Assembly: GCA_037043455.1 (NCBI GenBank)
Contig: JAWPHD010003094.1
Location: 1 to 64,000, forward strand
Direction: 5' to 3'
From: Cyrtodaria siliqua
Lineage: Eukaryota > Mollusca > Bivalvia > Adapedonta > Hiatellidae
DNA length: 64,000 nt
Shown: positions 46,601 to 57,962 of the stretch, in pieces
Layout: the number at the start of each line of letters is the position of its first letter
Numbering within the stretch: the first letter of the stretch is position 1
Program-made: the position numbers and the translations under genes
The notes under the pieces: model-generated
The model's input: the letters and a program-made list of their open reading frames with translations, nothing else
Database searches by the model: none
What the model was told of the DNA's origin: nothing

Positions 46601-48481
46601 CTTAAACAACAACAGTCAGGCAACATATCATCCAAACAACATCAACAAAACACAATAACAACAGAACCAAATTAAACACATAACAACAGCCAGGCAACAT
46701 ATCAATCAAACAACAACATCAAAACACAATGACAACAGGACCAAATTAAACTTAAATAACAACAGCCAGGCAACATATCAATCAAACAACAACATCAAAA
46801 CACAATGACAACAGAACCAAATTAAACTTAAATAACAACCGCCGGGCAACATATCAATCAAACAACAACAACAAAACACAATGACAACAGGACCAAATTA
46901 AACTTAAATAACAACCGCCAGGCAACATATCAATCAAACAACAACATCAAAACACAATAACAACAGAACCAAATTAAACTTAAATAACAACAGCCAGGCA
47001 ACATATCAATCAAACAACAACATAAACACAATGACCACAGAACCAAATTAAACTTAAATAACAACAGCCAGGCAACATATCAATCAAAAAACATAAACAA
47101 AATACAATGAAAACAGAACCAAATTAAACAAATAACAACAGCCAGGCAACGTATCAATCAAACAACAGAATCAAAACACAATGACAACAGAAGCAACTTA
47201 AACTTAAATAACAACCGCCGGGCAGCATATCAATCAAACAACAACAACAAAACACAATGACAACAGGACCAAATTAATTTTAAACAACAACAGCCAGGCA
47301 ACATATCAATCAAACAACAACAACAAAACACAATACCAACATAACCAAATTAAACTTAAACAACAACAGCCAGGCAACATATCAATCAAATAACAACATA
47401 AATACAATGACCACAGAACCAAATTAAACTTAAATAACAACAGTCAGGCAACATATCATCCAAACAACATAAACAAAACACAATAACAACAGAACCAAAT
47501 TAAACACGTAACAACAGCCAGGCAACATATCAATCAAACAACAACATCAAAACACAATGACAACAGGACCAAATTAAACTTAAATAACAAGAGCCAGGCA
47601 ACATATCAATCAAACAACATCAAAACACAATGACAACAGAACCAAATTAAACTTAAATAACAACCGCCGGGCAACATATCAATCAAACAACAACAACAAA
47701 ACACAATGACAACATGACCAAATTAAACTTAAATAACAACAGCCAGGCAACATATCAATCAAACAACAACAAAACACAATGACAACAGAACCAAATTAGA
47801 CTTAAATAACAACAGTCGGGCAACATATCAATCAAACAACAACATTAACACAATGACCACAGAACCAAATTAAACTTAAATAACAACAGCCAGGCAACAT
47901 ATCAATCAAAAAACATCAACAAAATACAATGAAAACAGAACCAAATTAAACAAATAACAACAGCCAGGCAACGTATCAATCAAACAACAGAATCAAAACA
48001 CAATGACAACAGAAGCAACTTAAACTTAAATAACAACCGCCGGGCAGCATATCAATCAAACAACAACAACTAAACACAATGACAACAGGACCAAATTAAT
48101 TTTAAACAACAACAGAAAGGCAACATATCAATCAAACAACAACAACAAAACACAATACCAACATAACCAAATTAAACTTAAACAACAACAGTCAGGCAAC
48201 ATATCATCCAAACAACATCAACAAAACACAATAACAACAGAACCAAATTAAACACATAACAACAGCCAGGCAACATATCAATCAAACAACAACATCAAAA
48301 CACAATGACAACAGGACCAAATTAAACTTAAATAACAACAGCCAGGCAACATATCAATCAAACAACAACATCAAAACACAATGACAACAGAACCAAATTA
48401 AACTTAAATAACAACCGCCGGGCAACATATCAATCAAACAACAACAACAAAACACAATGACAACAGGACCAAATTAAACTT
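46150..48481. repeat. Duplicated block, offset 1576 bp (46150-46905 with 47726-48481)
   Basis: TTAGACTTAAAT (46219, 47795), ACATCAACAAAATAC (46338, 47914), CAGAAAGGCAAC (46537, 48113) and ACATCAACAAAACAC (about 46640, 48216) recur at 1576 bp. After 46905 the first copy goes to CCGCCAGG and the second to CAGTCGGG. Confidence 0.72.
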
Positions 48482-49084
48482 AAATAACAACAGTCGGGCA
48501 ACATATCAATCAAACAGCATCATAAACACAATGACCACAGAACCAAATTAAACTGAAATAACAACAGCCGGGCAACATATCAATCAAACAACATAAACCA
48601 AACACAATGACAACAGAAACAAATTAAACTTAAATAACAACAGCCAGGCAAAATATCAATCAAACAACAACATCAAAACACAATGACAACAGAATCAAAT
48701 TAAACTTAAATAACAACCGCCGGGCAACATATCAATCAAACAACAACATCAAAACACAATAACAACAGAACCAAATTAAACTTAAATAACAACAGCCAGG
48801 CAACATATCAATCAAACAACAACAAAACACAATGACAACAGAACCAAATTAAACTTAAATAACAACAGTCGGGCAACATATCAATCAAACAACAACATAA
48901 ACACAATGACCACAGAACCAAATTAAACTTAAATAACAACAGCCAGGCAACATATCAATCAAAAAACATAAACAAAATACAATGAAAACAGAACCAAATT
49001 AAAAAAATAACAACAGCCAGGCAACGTATCAATCAAACAACAGAATCAAAACACAATGACAACAGGACCAAATTAAACTTAAAT

Positions 49085-51031
49085 AACAACAGCCAGGCAA
49101 CATATCAAACAGCAACATAAACACAATGACCACAGAACCAAATTAAACTGAAATAACAACAGCCAGGCAACATATCAATCAAACAACATAAACCAAACAC
49201 AATGACAACAGAAACAAATTAAACTTAAATAACAACAGCCAGGCAAAATATCAATCAAACAACATCAAAACACAATGACAACAGAATCAAATTAAACTTA
49301 AATAACAACCGCCGGGCAACATATCAATCAAACAACAACATCAAAACACAATAACAACAGAACCAAATTAAACTTAAATAACAACAGCCAGGCAACATAT
49401 CAATCAAACAACAACAAAACACAATGACAACAGAACCAAATTAAACTTAAATAACAACAGTCGGGCAACATATCAATCAAACAACAACATAAACACAATG
49501 ACCACAGAACCAAATTAAACTTAAATAACAACAGCCAGGCAACATATCAATCAAAAAACATAAACAAAATACAATGAAAACAGAACCAAATTAAACAAAT
49601 AACAACAGCCAGGCAACGTATCAATCAAACAACAGAATCAAAACACAATGACAACAGAAGCAACTTAAACTTAAATAACAACCGCCGGGCAGCATATCAA
49701 TCAAACAACAACAACAAAACACAATGACAACAGGACCAAATTAATTTTAAACAACAACAGCCAGGCAACATATCAATCAAACAACAACAACAAAACACAA
49801 TACCAACATAACCAAATTAAACTTAAACAACAACAGCCAGGCAACATATCAATCAAATAACAACATAAATACAATGACCACAGAACCAAATTAAACTTAA
49901 ATAACAACAGTCAGGCAACATATCATCCAAACAACATAAACAAAACACAATAACAACAGAACCAAATTAAACACATAACAACAGCCAGGCAACATATCAA
50001 TCAAACAACATCAACAAAACACAATGACAACAGAACCAAATTAAACTAAAATAACAACAGCCAGGCAACATATCAATCAAACAGCAACATAAACACAATG
50101 ACCACAGAACCAAATTAAACTGAAATAACAACAGCCAGGCAACATATCAATCAAACAACATAAACCAAACACAATGACAACAGAAACAAATTAAACTTAA
50201 ATAACAACAGCCAGGCAAAATATCAATCAAACAACATCAAAACACAATGACAACAGAATCAAATTAAACTTAAATAACAACCGCCGGGCAACATATCAAT
50301 CAAACAACAACATCAAAACACAATAACAACAGAACCAAATTAAACTTAAATAACAACAGCCAGGCAACATATCAATCAAACAACAACAAAACACAATGAC
50401 AACAGAACCAAATTAAACTTAAATAACAACAGTCGGGCAACATATCAATCAAACAACAACATAAACACAATGACCACAGAACCAAATTAAACTTAAATAA
50501 CAACAGCCAGGCAACATATCAATCAAAAAACATAAACAAAATACAATGAAAACAGAACCAAATTAAACAAATAACAACAGCCAGGCAACGTATCAATCAA
50601 ACAACAGAATCAAAACACAATGACAACAGAAGCAACTTAAACTTAAATAACAACCGCCGGGCAGCATATCAATCAAACAACAACAACAAAACACAATGAC
50701 AACAGGACCAAATTAATTTTAAACAACAACAGCCAGGCAACATATCAATCAAACAACAACAACAAAACACAATACCAACATAACCAAATTAAACTTAAAC
50801 AACAACAGCCAGGCAACATATCAATCAAATAACAACATAAATACAATGACCACAGAACCAAATTAAACTTAAATAACAACAGTCAGGCAACATATCATCC
50901 AAACAACATAAACAAAACACAATAACAACAGAACCAAATTAAACACATAACAACAGCCAGGCAACATATCAATCAAACAACATCAACAAAACACAATGAC
51001 AACAGAACCAAATTAAACTAAAATAACAACA
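49085..51031. repeat. Last ordered units of the core, tandem pair with 972-bp period
   Basis: Shortened 13-monomer versions of the higher-order unit. CAAACAACATCAAAACAC after GGCAAAATATC (49241, 50213), ACATCAACAAAACAC (50008, 50980) and AAACTAAAATAAC (about 50044, 51016) recur at 972 bp. This pair marks the right limit of the ordered core. Confidence 0.75.
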
Positions 51032-54000
51032 GCCAGGCAACATATCAATCAAACAACAACAAAGCACAATGACAACAGAATTAAATTAAACTTAAACAAC
51101 AACTGCCGGGCAACATATCAATCAAGCAACAACAACAAAACACAATGACAACAGACCAAATTAAACTTAAATAACAACCGCCAGGCAACATATCAATCAA
51201 ACAACAACAAAACACAATGACAACAGGACCAAATTAAACTTAAATAACAATAGCCGGGCAACATATCAATCAAACAACAACATAAACACAATGACCACAA
51301 AACCAAATTAAACTTAAATAACAACAGCCAGGCAACATATCAATCAAAAAACAACAACAAAAAACAATGACAACAGGACAAAATTAAACTTAAATAACAA
51401 CCGTCGGGCCACATATCAATCAAACAACAACAACAAAACACAATGACAACAAGACCAAATTAAACTTAAATAACAACAGTCGGGCAACATATCAATCAAA
51501 CAATAACATAAACACAATGACCAGAGAACCAAATTAAACTTAAATAACAACAGCCAGGCAACATATCAATCAAACAACATCAACAAAACACAATGACAAC
51601 AGAACCAAATTAAACACATAACAACAGCCAGGCAACATATCAATCAAACAACAACATCAAAACGCAATGACAACAGGACAAAATTAAACTTAAATAACAA
51701 CCGTCGGGCCACATATCAATCAAACAACAACAACAAAACACAATGACAACAAGACCAAATTAAACTTAAATAACAACAGTCGGGCAACTCATCAATCAAA
51801 CAATAACATAAACACAATGACCACAGTACAAAATTAACTTAAATAACAACAGCCAGGCATCATATCAATCAAACAACAACAACTAAACACATTGACACCA
51901 GATCCAAAATAAACTTAAATAACAACCGCCGGGCAACATATCAATCAAACAACAACAACAAAGTGCAATGACAACAGAACCAAATTTAAATTAAATAACA
52001 ACAGCTAGGCAACATATAAATCAAACAACAACAACAAAACACAATGACAACAGAACCAAATTAAACTTAAATAACAACAGTCGGGCAACATATCAATCAA
52101 ACAACAACAAGAAAACACAATGACAACAGGACCAAATTAAACTTAAATAACAACAGTCGGGCAACATATCAATCAAACAACAACAAGAAAACACAATGAC
52201 AACAGGACCAAATTAAACTTAAATAACAACAGCCAGGCATCATATGAATCAAACAACAACAAGAAAACACAATGACACCAGATCCAAAATAAACTTAAAC
52301 AACAACAGCCAGGCAACATATCAATCAAACAACATAAACAAAACACAATGACAACAGAACCAAATAAACAAATAACAACAGCCAGGCAACATATCAAACA
52401 AACAACAACATCAAAACACAATGACAACAGAACCAAATTAAACAAATAACAACAGCCAGGCAACATATCAATCAAACAACAACAACAAAACACAATGACA
52501 GCAGGACCAAATTAAACTCAAATAACAACAGCCAGGCAACATATCAATCAAACAACAACATCAAAACACAATGAGAACAGAACCAAATTAAACTTAAATA
52601 ACAACCGTAGGGCAACATATCAATCAAAAAACAACAACAAAACACAATGACAACAGGACCAAATTAAATTTAAACAACAACAGCCAGGCAACATATCAAT
52701 CAAACAACAACATCAAAACACAATGACAACAGGACCAAATTAAACTTAAATAACAACAGCCAGGCAACATATCAATCAAACAACAACAAAAACACAATGA
52801 CCACAGAACCAAATTAAACTTAAATAACAACAGCCAGGCAACATATAAAAGAACAACATCAAAACACAATGACAACAGAATCAAATTAAACTTAAATAAC
52901 AACCGCCGGGCAACATATCAATCAAACAACAACAACAAAACACAATGACAACAGGACCAAACTCGACTTAAACAACAACAGCCAGGCAACTTATCAATCT
53001 AACAACAACAACAAAACACAATGACAACATAACCAAATTAAACTTAATTAACAACAGCCAGGCAACATATCAATCAAACAACAACAAAACACAATGACAA
53101 CAGAGCCAAATTAAACTTAAATAACAACCGCCAGGCAACATATCAATCAAAAAACAACAACAAAACACAATGACAACAGGACAAAATTAAACTTAAATAA
53201 CAACCGCCGGGCAAAATATCAATCAAACAACAATAACACAACACAATGACAACAGGACCAAATTAAATTTAAATAACAACAGTCGAGAAACATATCAATC
53301 AAACAACAACAAAACACAATGACAACAGGACCTATTTAAACTAAAACAACAACAGCCGGGCAACATATCAATCAAGCAACAACAACAAAACACAATGACA
53401 ACATACCAAATTAAACTTAAATAACAACAGCCAGGCATCATATCAATCAAACAACAACAACAAAACACAATGACACCAGATCCAAAATAAACTTAAATAA
53501 CAACCGCCGGGCAACATATCAATCAAACAACAACAAGAAAACACAATGACAACCGGACCAAATTAAACTTAAATAACAACAGCCAGGCAACATATCAATC
53601 AAACAACATCAACCAAACACAATGACAACAGAACCAAATTTAACAAATAACAACAGCCAGGCAACATATCAATCAAACAACAACAAAACACAATGGCCAC
53701 AGAACCCAATTAAACTTAATAACAACAGCCAGGCAACATATCAATCAAACAACAACAACAAAACACCATGACAACAGGACCAAATTAAACTTAAACAACA
53801 TCAGCCAGGCAACATATCAATCAAACAACAACATCAAAATACAATGACAACAGAACCAAATTAAACTTGAATAACAACAGCCAGGCAACATATCAATCAA
53901 ACAACAACAACAAAATACAATGACAACAGAACCAAATTAAACTTTAATAACTACCGCCGGGCAACATATCAATCAAACAACAACATCAAAACACAATGAC

Positions 54001-55447
54001 AACAGGGGCAAATTAAACTTAAATAACAACAGCCAGGCAACATATCAGTCAAACAATAACAACAAAACACAATGACAACAGAACCAAATTAAACTTAAAT
54101 AACAACAGCCAGGCAACATATCAATCAAACAACAACATCAAAACACAATGACAACATAACCAAATTAAACTATAACAACAGCCAGGCAACATATCAATCA
54201 AACAACAACAAAACACAATGACCACAGAACCAAATTAAACTTAAATAACAACATACAGGCAATATATCAATCGAACAACAACAACAAAACACAATGACAA
54301 CAGGACCTACTTAAACTTAAACAACAACAGCCGGGCAACATATCAATCAAACAACAACAACAAAACACAATGACAACAGAATCAAATTAAACTTAAACAA
54401 CAACCGCCGGGCAACATATCAATCAAGCAACAACAACAAAACACAATGACCATAGAACCAAATTAAACTTAAATTACAACAGCCAGGCAACATATCAATC
54501 AAACAACATAAACAAAACACAATGACAACAGAACCAAATTAAACAAATACTAACAGCCAGGCAACATATCAATCAAACAACAACATCAAAACACAATGAC
54601 AACAGAAACAAATAACAACAGCCAGGCAACACATCAATCAAACAACAACAACAAAACACAATGACAACAGAATCAAATTAAACTTAAACAACAACCGCCG
54701 GGCAACATATCAATCAAGCAACAACAACAAAACACAATGACCATAGAACCAAATTAAACTTAAATAACAACAGCCAGGCAACATATCAATCAAACAACAA
54801 CAAAACACAATGACCACAGAACCAAATTAAACTTAAATAACAACCAGGCAACATATCAATCAAACAACATAAACAAAACACAATGACAACAGAACCAAAT
54901 TAAACAAATAACAACAGCCAGGCAACATATCAATCAAACAACAACATCAAAACACAATGACAACAGAAACAAATAACAACAGCCAGGCAACAAATCTAAC
55001 AACAACAACAAAACACAATGACAACAGGACCAAATTGAACTTAAACAACAACAGCCAGGCAACATATCAATAAAACAACAACAACAAAACACAATGACAA
55101 CACAACGAAATTAAACTTAAATAAAAACAGCTATCAATCAAACAACAACAACAAAACACAATGACAACAGGACCAAATTAAACTTAATAAACAACAGCCA
55201 TGCAACATAGCAATCAAACAATAACAACAAAACACAATGACAACAGGACCAAATTAAACTTAAATAACAGCAGCCAGGCAACATATCAATCAAAGAACAA
55301 CATCAAAACACAATGACAACAGAATCAAATTAAACTTAAATAACAACCGCCGGGCAACATATCAATCAAACAACAACAACAAAACACAATGACAACAGGA
55401 CCAAACTCGACTTAAACAACAACAGCCAGGCAACTTATCAATCTAAC
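51032..55447. repeat. Divergent, disordered satellite edge
   Basis: Monomers still align to the consensus but no longer follow the A-to-O order, and most carry private changes such as AGCACAATG, ACCTATTTAAAC, CAATCAAGCAAC or ACTCGACTTAAAC. Small duplications persist: CCGTCGGGCCAC at 51401 and 51701 (300 bp, four monomers), CAATCAAGCAAC near 54421 and 54712 (about 291 bp), and the final piece at about 55300-55447 repeats about 52856-53003 (offset 2444 bp). Truncated monomers occur near 54840-54850 and 55125-55140. This matches the older flank seen at edges of satellite arrays elsewhere; the age statement is inference. Confidence 0.85.
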
Positions 55448-55448
55448 A
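55447..55448. other. Junction of satellite with transposase sequence
   Basis: The last satellite bases CTTATCAATCTAAC end at 55447 and ATTTTTAGTAAAAAAATG begins at 55448. Both intact parents are visible in the window: the satellite continues as CTAACAACAAC at 53003, and the transposase copy reads GCAATTTTTAGT at 60840. Only a single A could be shared at the join, so it looks like end joining rather than recombination between homologous sequences. The join falls between codons of the transposase frame, probably by chance. Confidence 0.9.
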
Positions 55449-56184
55449 TTTTTAGTAAAAAAATGTTCCCAGCAAAAAACAAAAAAGACCGACAATACAT
55501 ACAGAATAGATTTTCTAAAGATATCGGTGACCGCGTACACATGGAGTACAAAAAATTGCACGCAGAAGTGGGCAGCAACATATATCTACTTAAAAAAAAG
55601 CAAAATTATTAAAGACAGCAATCGTCAAATGCATTTCTGGAAAGTGTGGCGAAGCATGTCGTAAAAATTCATTTGTTTGTTCGGGATTACCACCTTCAAA
55701 TTGCTGGCAGCCTAGTTTTTTGCCAAATGCAAAGAAAAAGCTTGAAATTAAAGGTTCAGACAGAACATTGCTAATGATGTGCCTCGATATCAGGCTCGGT
55801 AAATTGGCGGTTGAAAAAACCCGATTTCATGCAGATACCAACAAGCTGGAGGCATCTTATCGGGGATATAATGTCTCGAGTCCAAAGGATGTCACTTTTG
55901 GACGAAATGCAAAAGGTCGCAAACTAAGCGCAGCCGCCCGATTGAATGATGGTCGTGCAAATTCAGCACTAGAAAAAGCAGCTGCAGTTGGCGCGCCACA
56001 CCGAGGAAACATGAAGGTTTTGCGCACTTTAAAACAATTGCAGGGCAAAAATGACTACGACAAATTGAGACAAAAATCACACAAATACAAAACAAGACGG
56101 TACCAAATAAAATTAGAAAAATTCAAAGCATATGACGAAAAGCGCCAGGGTTTAATAACCTACGCGACCAATGTTCTAGACTAG
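55448..56184 (+). pseudogene. Mutator-like transposase, 3' half (copy 1, truncated)
   Basis: This is the C-terminal half of the large Mutator-like transposase family common in invertebrate genomes; I recognise the family by pattern, not by a search. It starts abruptly at the satellite junction with IFSKKMFP and runs in one frame to a stop at about 55611-55613. The homologous reading then continues in another frame through a Cys cluster (C-x4-C-x3-C-x6-C, about 55627-55690), CWQPSFLPNAKKK, RLGKLAVEKTRF and SPKDVTFGRNAKGR, to a TAG at 56182. The frame break sits at an A8 run (55592-55599) also present in the second copy. AATAAA follows at 56188. It differs from 61115-61579 by Cys for Trp, Tyr for His and Gly for Arg, plus Arg for His in the Cys cluster. 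Confidence 0.8.
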
Positions 56185-56187
56185 ATA

Positions 56188-56193
56188 AATAAA
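56188..56193 (+). promoter_or_regulatory. Poly(A) signal AATAAA, copy 1
   Basis: AATAAA lies three bases after the TAG of the transposase 3' exon. The position fits a very short 3' untranslated region. The same hexamer follows copy 2 at 61583. Confidence 0.5.
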
Positions 56194-56406
56194 AGGGGCA
56201 TGTCTTTGAATTACATACATTATTTTATGCATTTTCAATTATAGCAGTTGAAGTAGGTGGGTGGGGTACACTTTTAACATTGATAATACTGGAGATAAGC
56301 AATTTTAATCAAAACACCAACCTTCAACTGTAGCAGGCAATCTTGGTACTGTCCATGATGTACACAGGTCTTCGGAATACTGTAGGTACATAGTTTTCTC
56401 TCTAAA

Positions 56407-56740
56407 TTAATGGAATGGGGTTCCAAACTCAGATGATCCGGTCGCAAACATAGGCTGTTGTGGGAGATGACTTACATCCATGTTTCGTGGAATGTTAGAT
56501 ACTTGATGTACACACATGTACATTGCTCTTTGAGCTGTGCCGTTTAACTGTGTATATCCACCACTTCCATCATACTGACGCATGCTCTGTCGTCCATATT
56601 GTAATCCAGAACGGGGTTTCGACAGTCCATATTCAACATTGTAAAGAATGCAATCCGTATTCCTCACTGAATAGTCTATTTTCGTTTGTAATATCATTAA
56701 ATATTTGTTAAAATCCAATGTTGGTTCACTGAAAGTCATC
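56407..56740 (-). pseudogene. Candidate exon of an unidentified minus-strand gene, copy 1, early stop
   Basis: On the - strand an acceptor-like TTTTAG at 56741 onward is followed by G and an open frame starting MTFSEPTLDF. It closes at TAA (56407-56409) after about 110 codons. The second copy at 61700-62135 has CAA at this codon and stays open for 144 codons, so a single substitution has made a stop here. I do not recognise the protein: there is no signal peptide or membrane segment, and the composition is Gly, Ser and Gln rich in the middle (SGLQYGRQSMRQYDGSGG). It lies tail to tail with the transposase 3' end. Confidence 0.4.
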
Positions 56741-56849
56741 CTAAAATGTTAAAATGAACTTTTTCACACACTTGAACACTGAAACTGGGAAATATTAATC
56801 CATGTCAAGGGAGGCATGCCTTGTAAGCGTCTAATGATGGAGTCCTTTC

Positions 56850-57310
56850 AAGGTCTCACTACACAGTACACTTTTACTATGTTGGCCTATATGACAAAAG
56901 TTTACTGGGCCATTTCGAACCTAAAGTTTCACAGCTAAAAGTCAGTTATTTATGAAACACAGTCATTTGCCCACACAAAAATGTACAAATTATGGTACGT
57001 TGACCAGGATGTGTTTTTTTTAATTGGAGTGGTGGCATCCTTTGCACTATTTTGGGCTTTTACTCCAGAGTTTGTACCAGAATTCCTACACTGCTTCAAC
57101 CCCCATAAAACTGTCATATTCTGGTGTCAGTGTCGTCTAATAGCTGCACAGCCAATTTCAGACTGTGTTCATCTCACCTGCAACAGCAATACATATATCT
57201 GTCAGCAATTATTAAAAATATTTAAAACCGAACAACACACTACTACTTTTTATGGCGCAAGTTTTATCCTACCGTGGCTTTCAAGGGAGCTAACTGTGTA
57301 GTGAGACCTT
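56850..57310. mobile_element. Short inverted-repeat element (MITE-like), copy 1
   Basis: AAGGTCTCACTACACAG at 56850-56866 is the perfect reverse complement of 57294-57310, 17 bp each. With one gap the inverted repeat extends outward by CCTT on both sides. The direct repeat ATGATGG flanks it at 56834-56840 and 57323-57329 and may be a target duplication of 7-9 bp. The interior has a 106-codon + frame at 56981-57301 that I regard as chance. Length is about 460 bp, typical for non-autonomous DNA elements; I cannot assign a superfamily. The element is present in both units, so it predates the duplication. Confidence 0.55.
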
Positions 57311-57470
57311 CAAGGTGGGGTTATGATGGTATTTGTCATTAAAATCATAACCGCGACAACTATAAGCAATTATATTAAAGAAAATAACAATTATTGCTAC
57401 TTTGTCTCAGAAAAAATGAATTTATGGCTAAAAATACAACATGCAGTATTGCCAATTGGGACTTACTCAC

Positions 57471-57496
57471 AGAACTCCACATTCATGAAGTTTACT
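57471..57496 (-). CDS. Possible small exon of the minus-strand gene, copy 1
   Basis: On the - strand ATTACTGATACAG (acceptor) precedes AGTAAACTTCATG, and two donors follow: CT|GTGAGT, giving a 26-nt exon, or four bases later GA|GTAAGT, giving 30 nt (57467-57496). Both donors can join in phase to the next exon (G then ATGACTTTC, 56740 downward), depending on the frame of the exon at 57768-57857. This is inference from splice signals only; so short an exon cannot be supported by coding statistics. Confidence 0.25.
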
Positions 57497-57767
57497 CTGT
57501 ATCAGTAATAGAAAATGTTTAATAACTTTTTTGTCCTTTGAGATACTGTTTCCAAATTTTCTGTGATATGTCTTGTATATGTACAGTATCTAACAGTGTG
57601 AAGTTTGTTTTGAATGCAGTATTGCAAAAGTTGTTAATTGCAGAAGTATGTCCTTATATGGTAATATGTATTTTCATCATTAAAATCTGTTTTGCTAAAA
57701 TTGACATCAGTGTTGAATCTTATTTTCTACTTCCAAACATTTTGTAATATTTGCAGAACAGATTTAC

Positions 57768-57857
57768 CCGTCTGATAAAGCTGATGCCAACAATGGCTTC
57801 TGTTCCCAAAAAGACACTCCTCTCTGGCCAGTAAGAATCCAGATAGCTCCCATCTTC
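57768..57857 (-). CDS. Possible 90-nt exon of the minus-strand gene
   Basis: On the - strand CTTCATACAG is followed by GAAGATGGGAGC, and the segment ends at CGG before the donor GTAAAT. The 90 nt are open in all three minus frames, so the frame is undecided. One frame reads EDGSYLDSYWPERSVF (phase 0 at both ends) and joins the 26-nt exon version; another reads GAIWILTGQRGVSFW and joins the 30-nt version. The start of the transposase frame lies 105 bp away on the other strand. I do not recognise either peptide. The corresponding sequence of the second unit lies just past the right edge of the window. Confidence 0.28.
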
Positions 57858-57962
57858 CTGTATGAAGAGATAATATGGGATTTTACTTAACAGTATCTAA
57901 TATCATTGTTCAAAAGCCATTGCAACTGTTTAGAAGTAATTGTATATGTATAAAACAAGAAA

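Larger units (their letters stand above)
1..51031. repeat. Higher-order repeat core of the satellite (15 monomer types)
   Basis: The monomers are not random variants but recurring types in fixed order. Diagnostic bases: A (74) GTCGGGC with CATAAACAC; B (74) AATCAAAAAACATAAAC; C (76) CAACGTATC and GAAGCAACTT; D (76) GGCAGCATATC and AATTAATTTTAAAC; E (76) AATACCAACATAACC; F (74) AATCAAATAACAAC; G (74) GTCAGGC and ATCATCCAAAC; H (76) CATCAAAACAC with AGGACC; I (76) like H, usually AGAACC, followed by CCGCCGGG; J (76) CAACAACAAAACAC with AGGACC; K (74) CAAACAGCAAC and AAACTGAAAT; L (76) CATAAACCAAAC and GAAACAAATT; M (76) GGCAAAATATC and GAATCAAATT; N (76) GCCGGGC and CACAATAACAAC; O (73) CAACAACAAAACACAATG. 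Many copies lack or repeat groups of monomers, so the distance between K monomers ranges from about 370 bp to about 1.9 kb, with about 1.12 kb recurring. Confidence 0.9.
1..55447. repeat. Satellite array, 73-76 bp monomer, uninterrupted
   Basis: About 740 head-to-tail monomers, all in one orientation, starting before the window. Every monomer carries GGCAACATATCAATCAAA or a close variant and, about 45 bp later, CCAAATTAA or a close variant. Monomers are 73, 74 or 76 bp; the 74/76 difference comes mainly from the middle, where CATCAAAACACAATG alternates with CATAAACACAATG. The + strand is about half A with C next and little G or T. I saw no transposon, gene or unrelated sequence inside the array. 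By comparison with known satellites it could be centromeric, pericentromeric, subtelomeric or interstitial; the sequence alone does not decide which. Confidence 0.97.

Noticed and set aside
1816..52902. Ten minus-strand frames of 68-106 codons rich in Cys, Leu and LIDMLPG motifs inside the satellite
   Set aside because: They are translations of the repeat. Monomer lengths are not multiples of three, frames start and stop with monomer type, and identical peptides reappear wherever the same monomers are adjacent.
1..55447. CRISPR array
   Set aside because: Repeats are contiguous, with variation spread over the whole monomer; there are no unique spacers and no cas genes, and the flank is eukaryotic.
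1..55447. Telomeric repeat or CENP-B box
   Set aside because: No TTAGGG-type units. The CGGGCAAC part of the monomer does not fit the CENP-B box consensus in either strand.
55857..56095. Minus-strand frames opposite the transposase exon, also at 61252-61490
   Set aside because: Shadows of the transposase frame, which has a recognisable family pattern on the + strand.
56981..57301. Plus-strand 106-codon frame, repeated at 62376-62696
   Set aside because: It lies entirely inside the inverted-repeat element; its conservation simply reflects the recent duplication, and no family is recognisable.
57538..57747. Plus-strand 69-codon frame, with a relative at 63678-63986
   Set aside because: The second version is created by fusion with the insertion edge; AT-rich sequence without splice or start context.
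57949..57955. TATAAAA as TATA box of the transposase
   Set aside because: It ends only 7 bp before the ATG at 57963, too close to direct transcription that includes this start.
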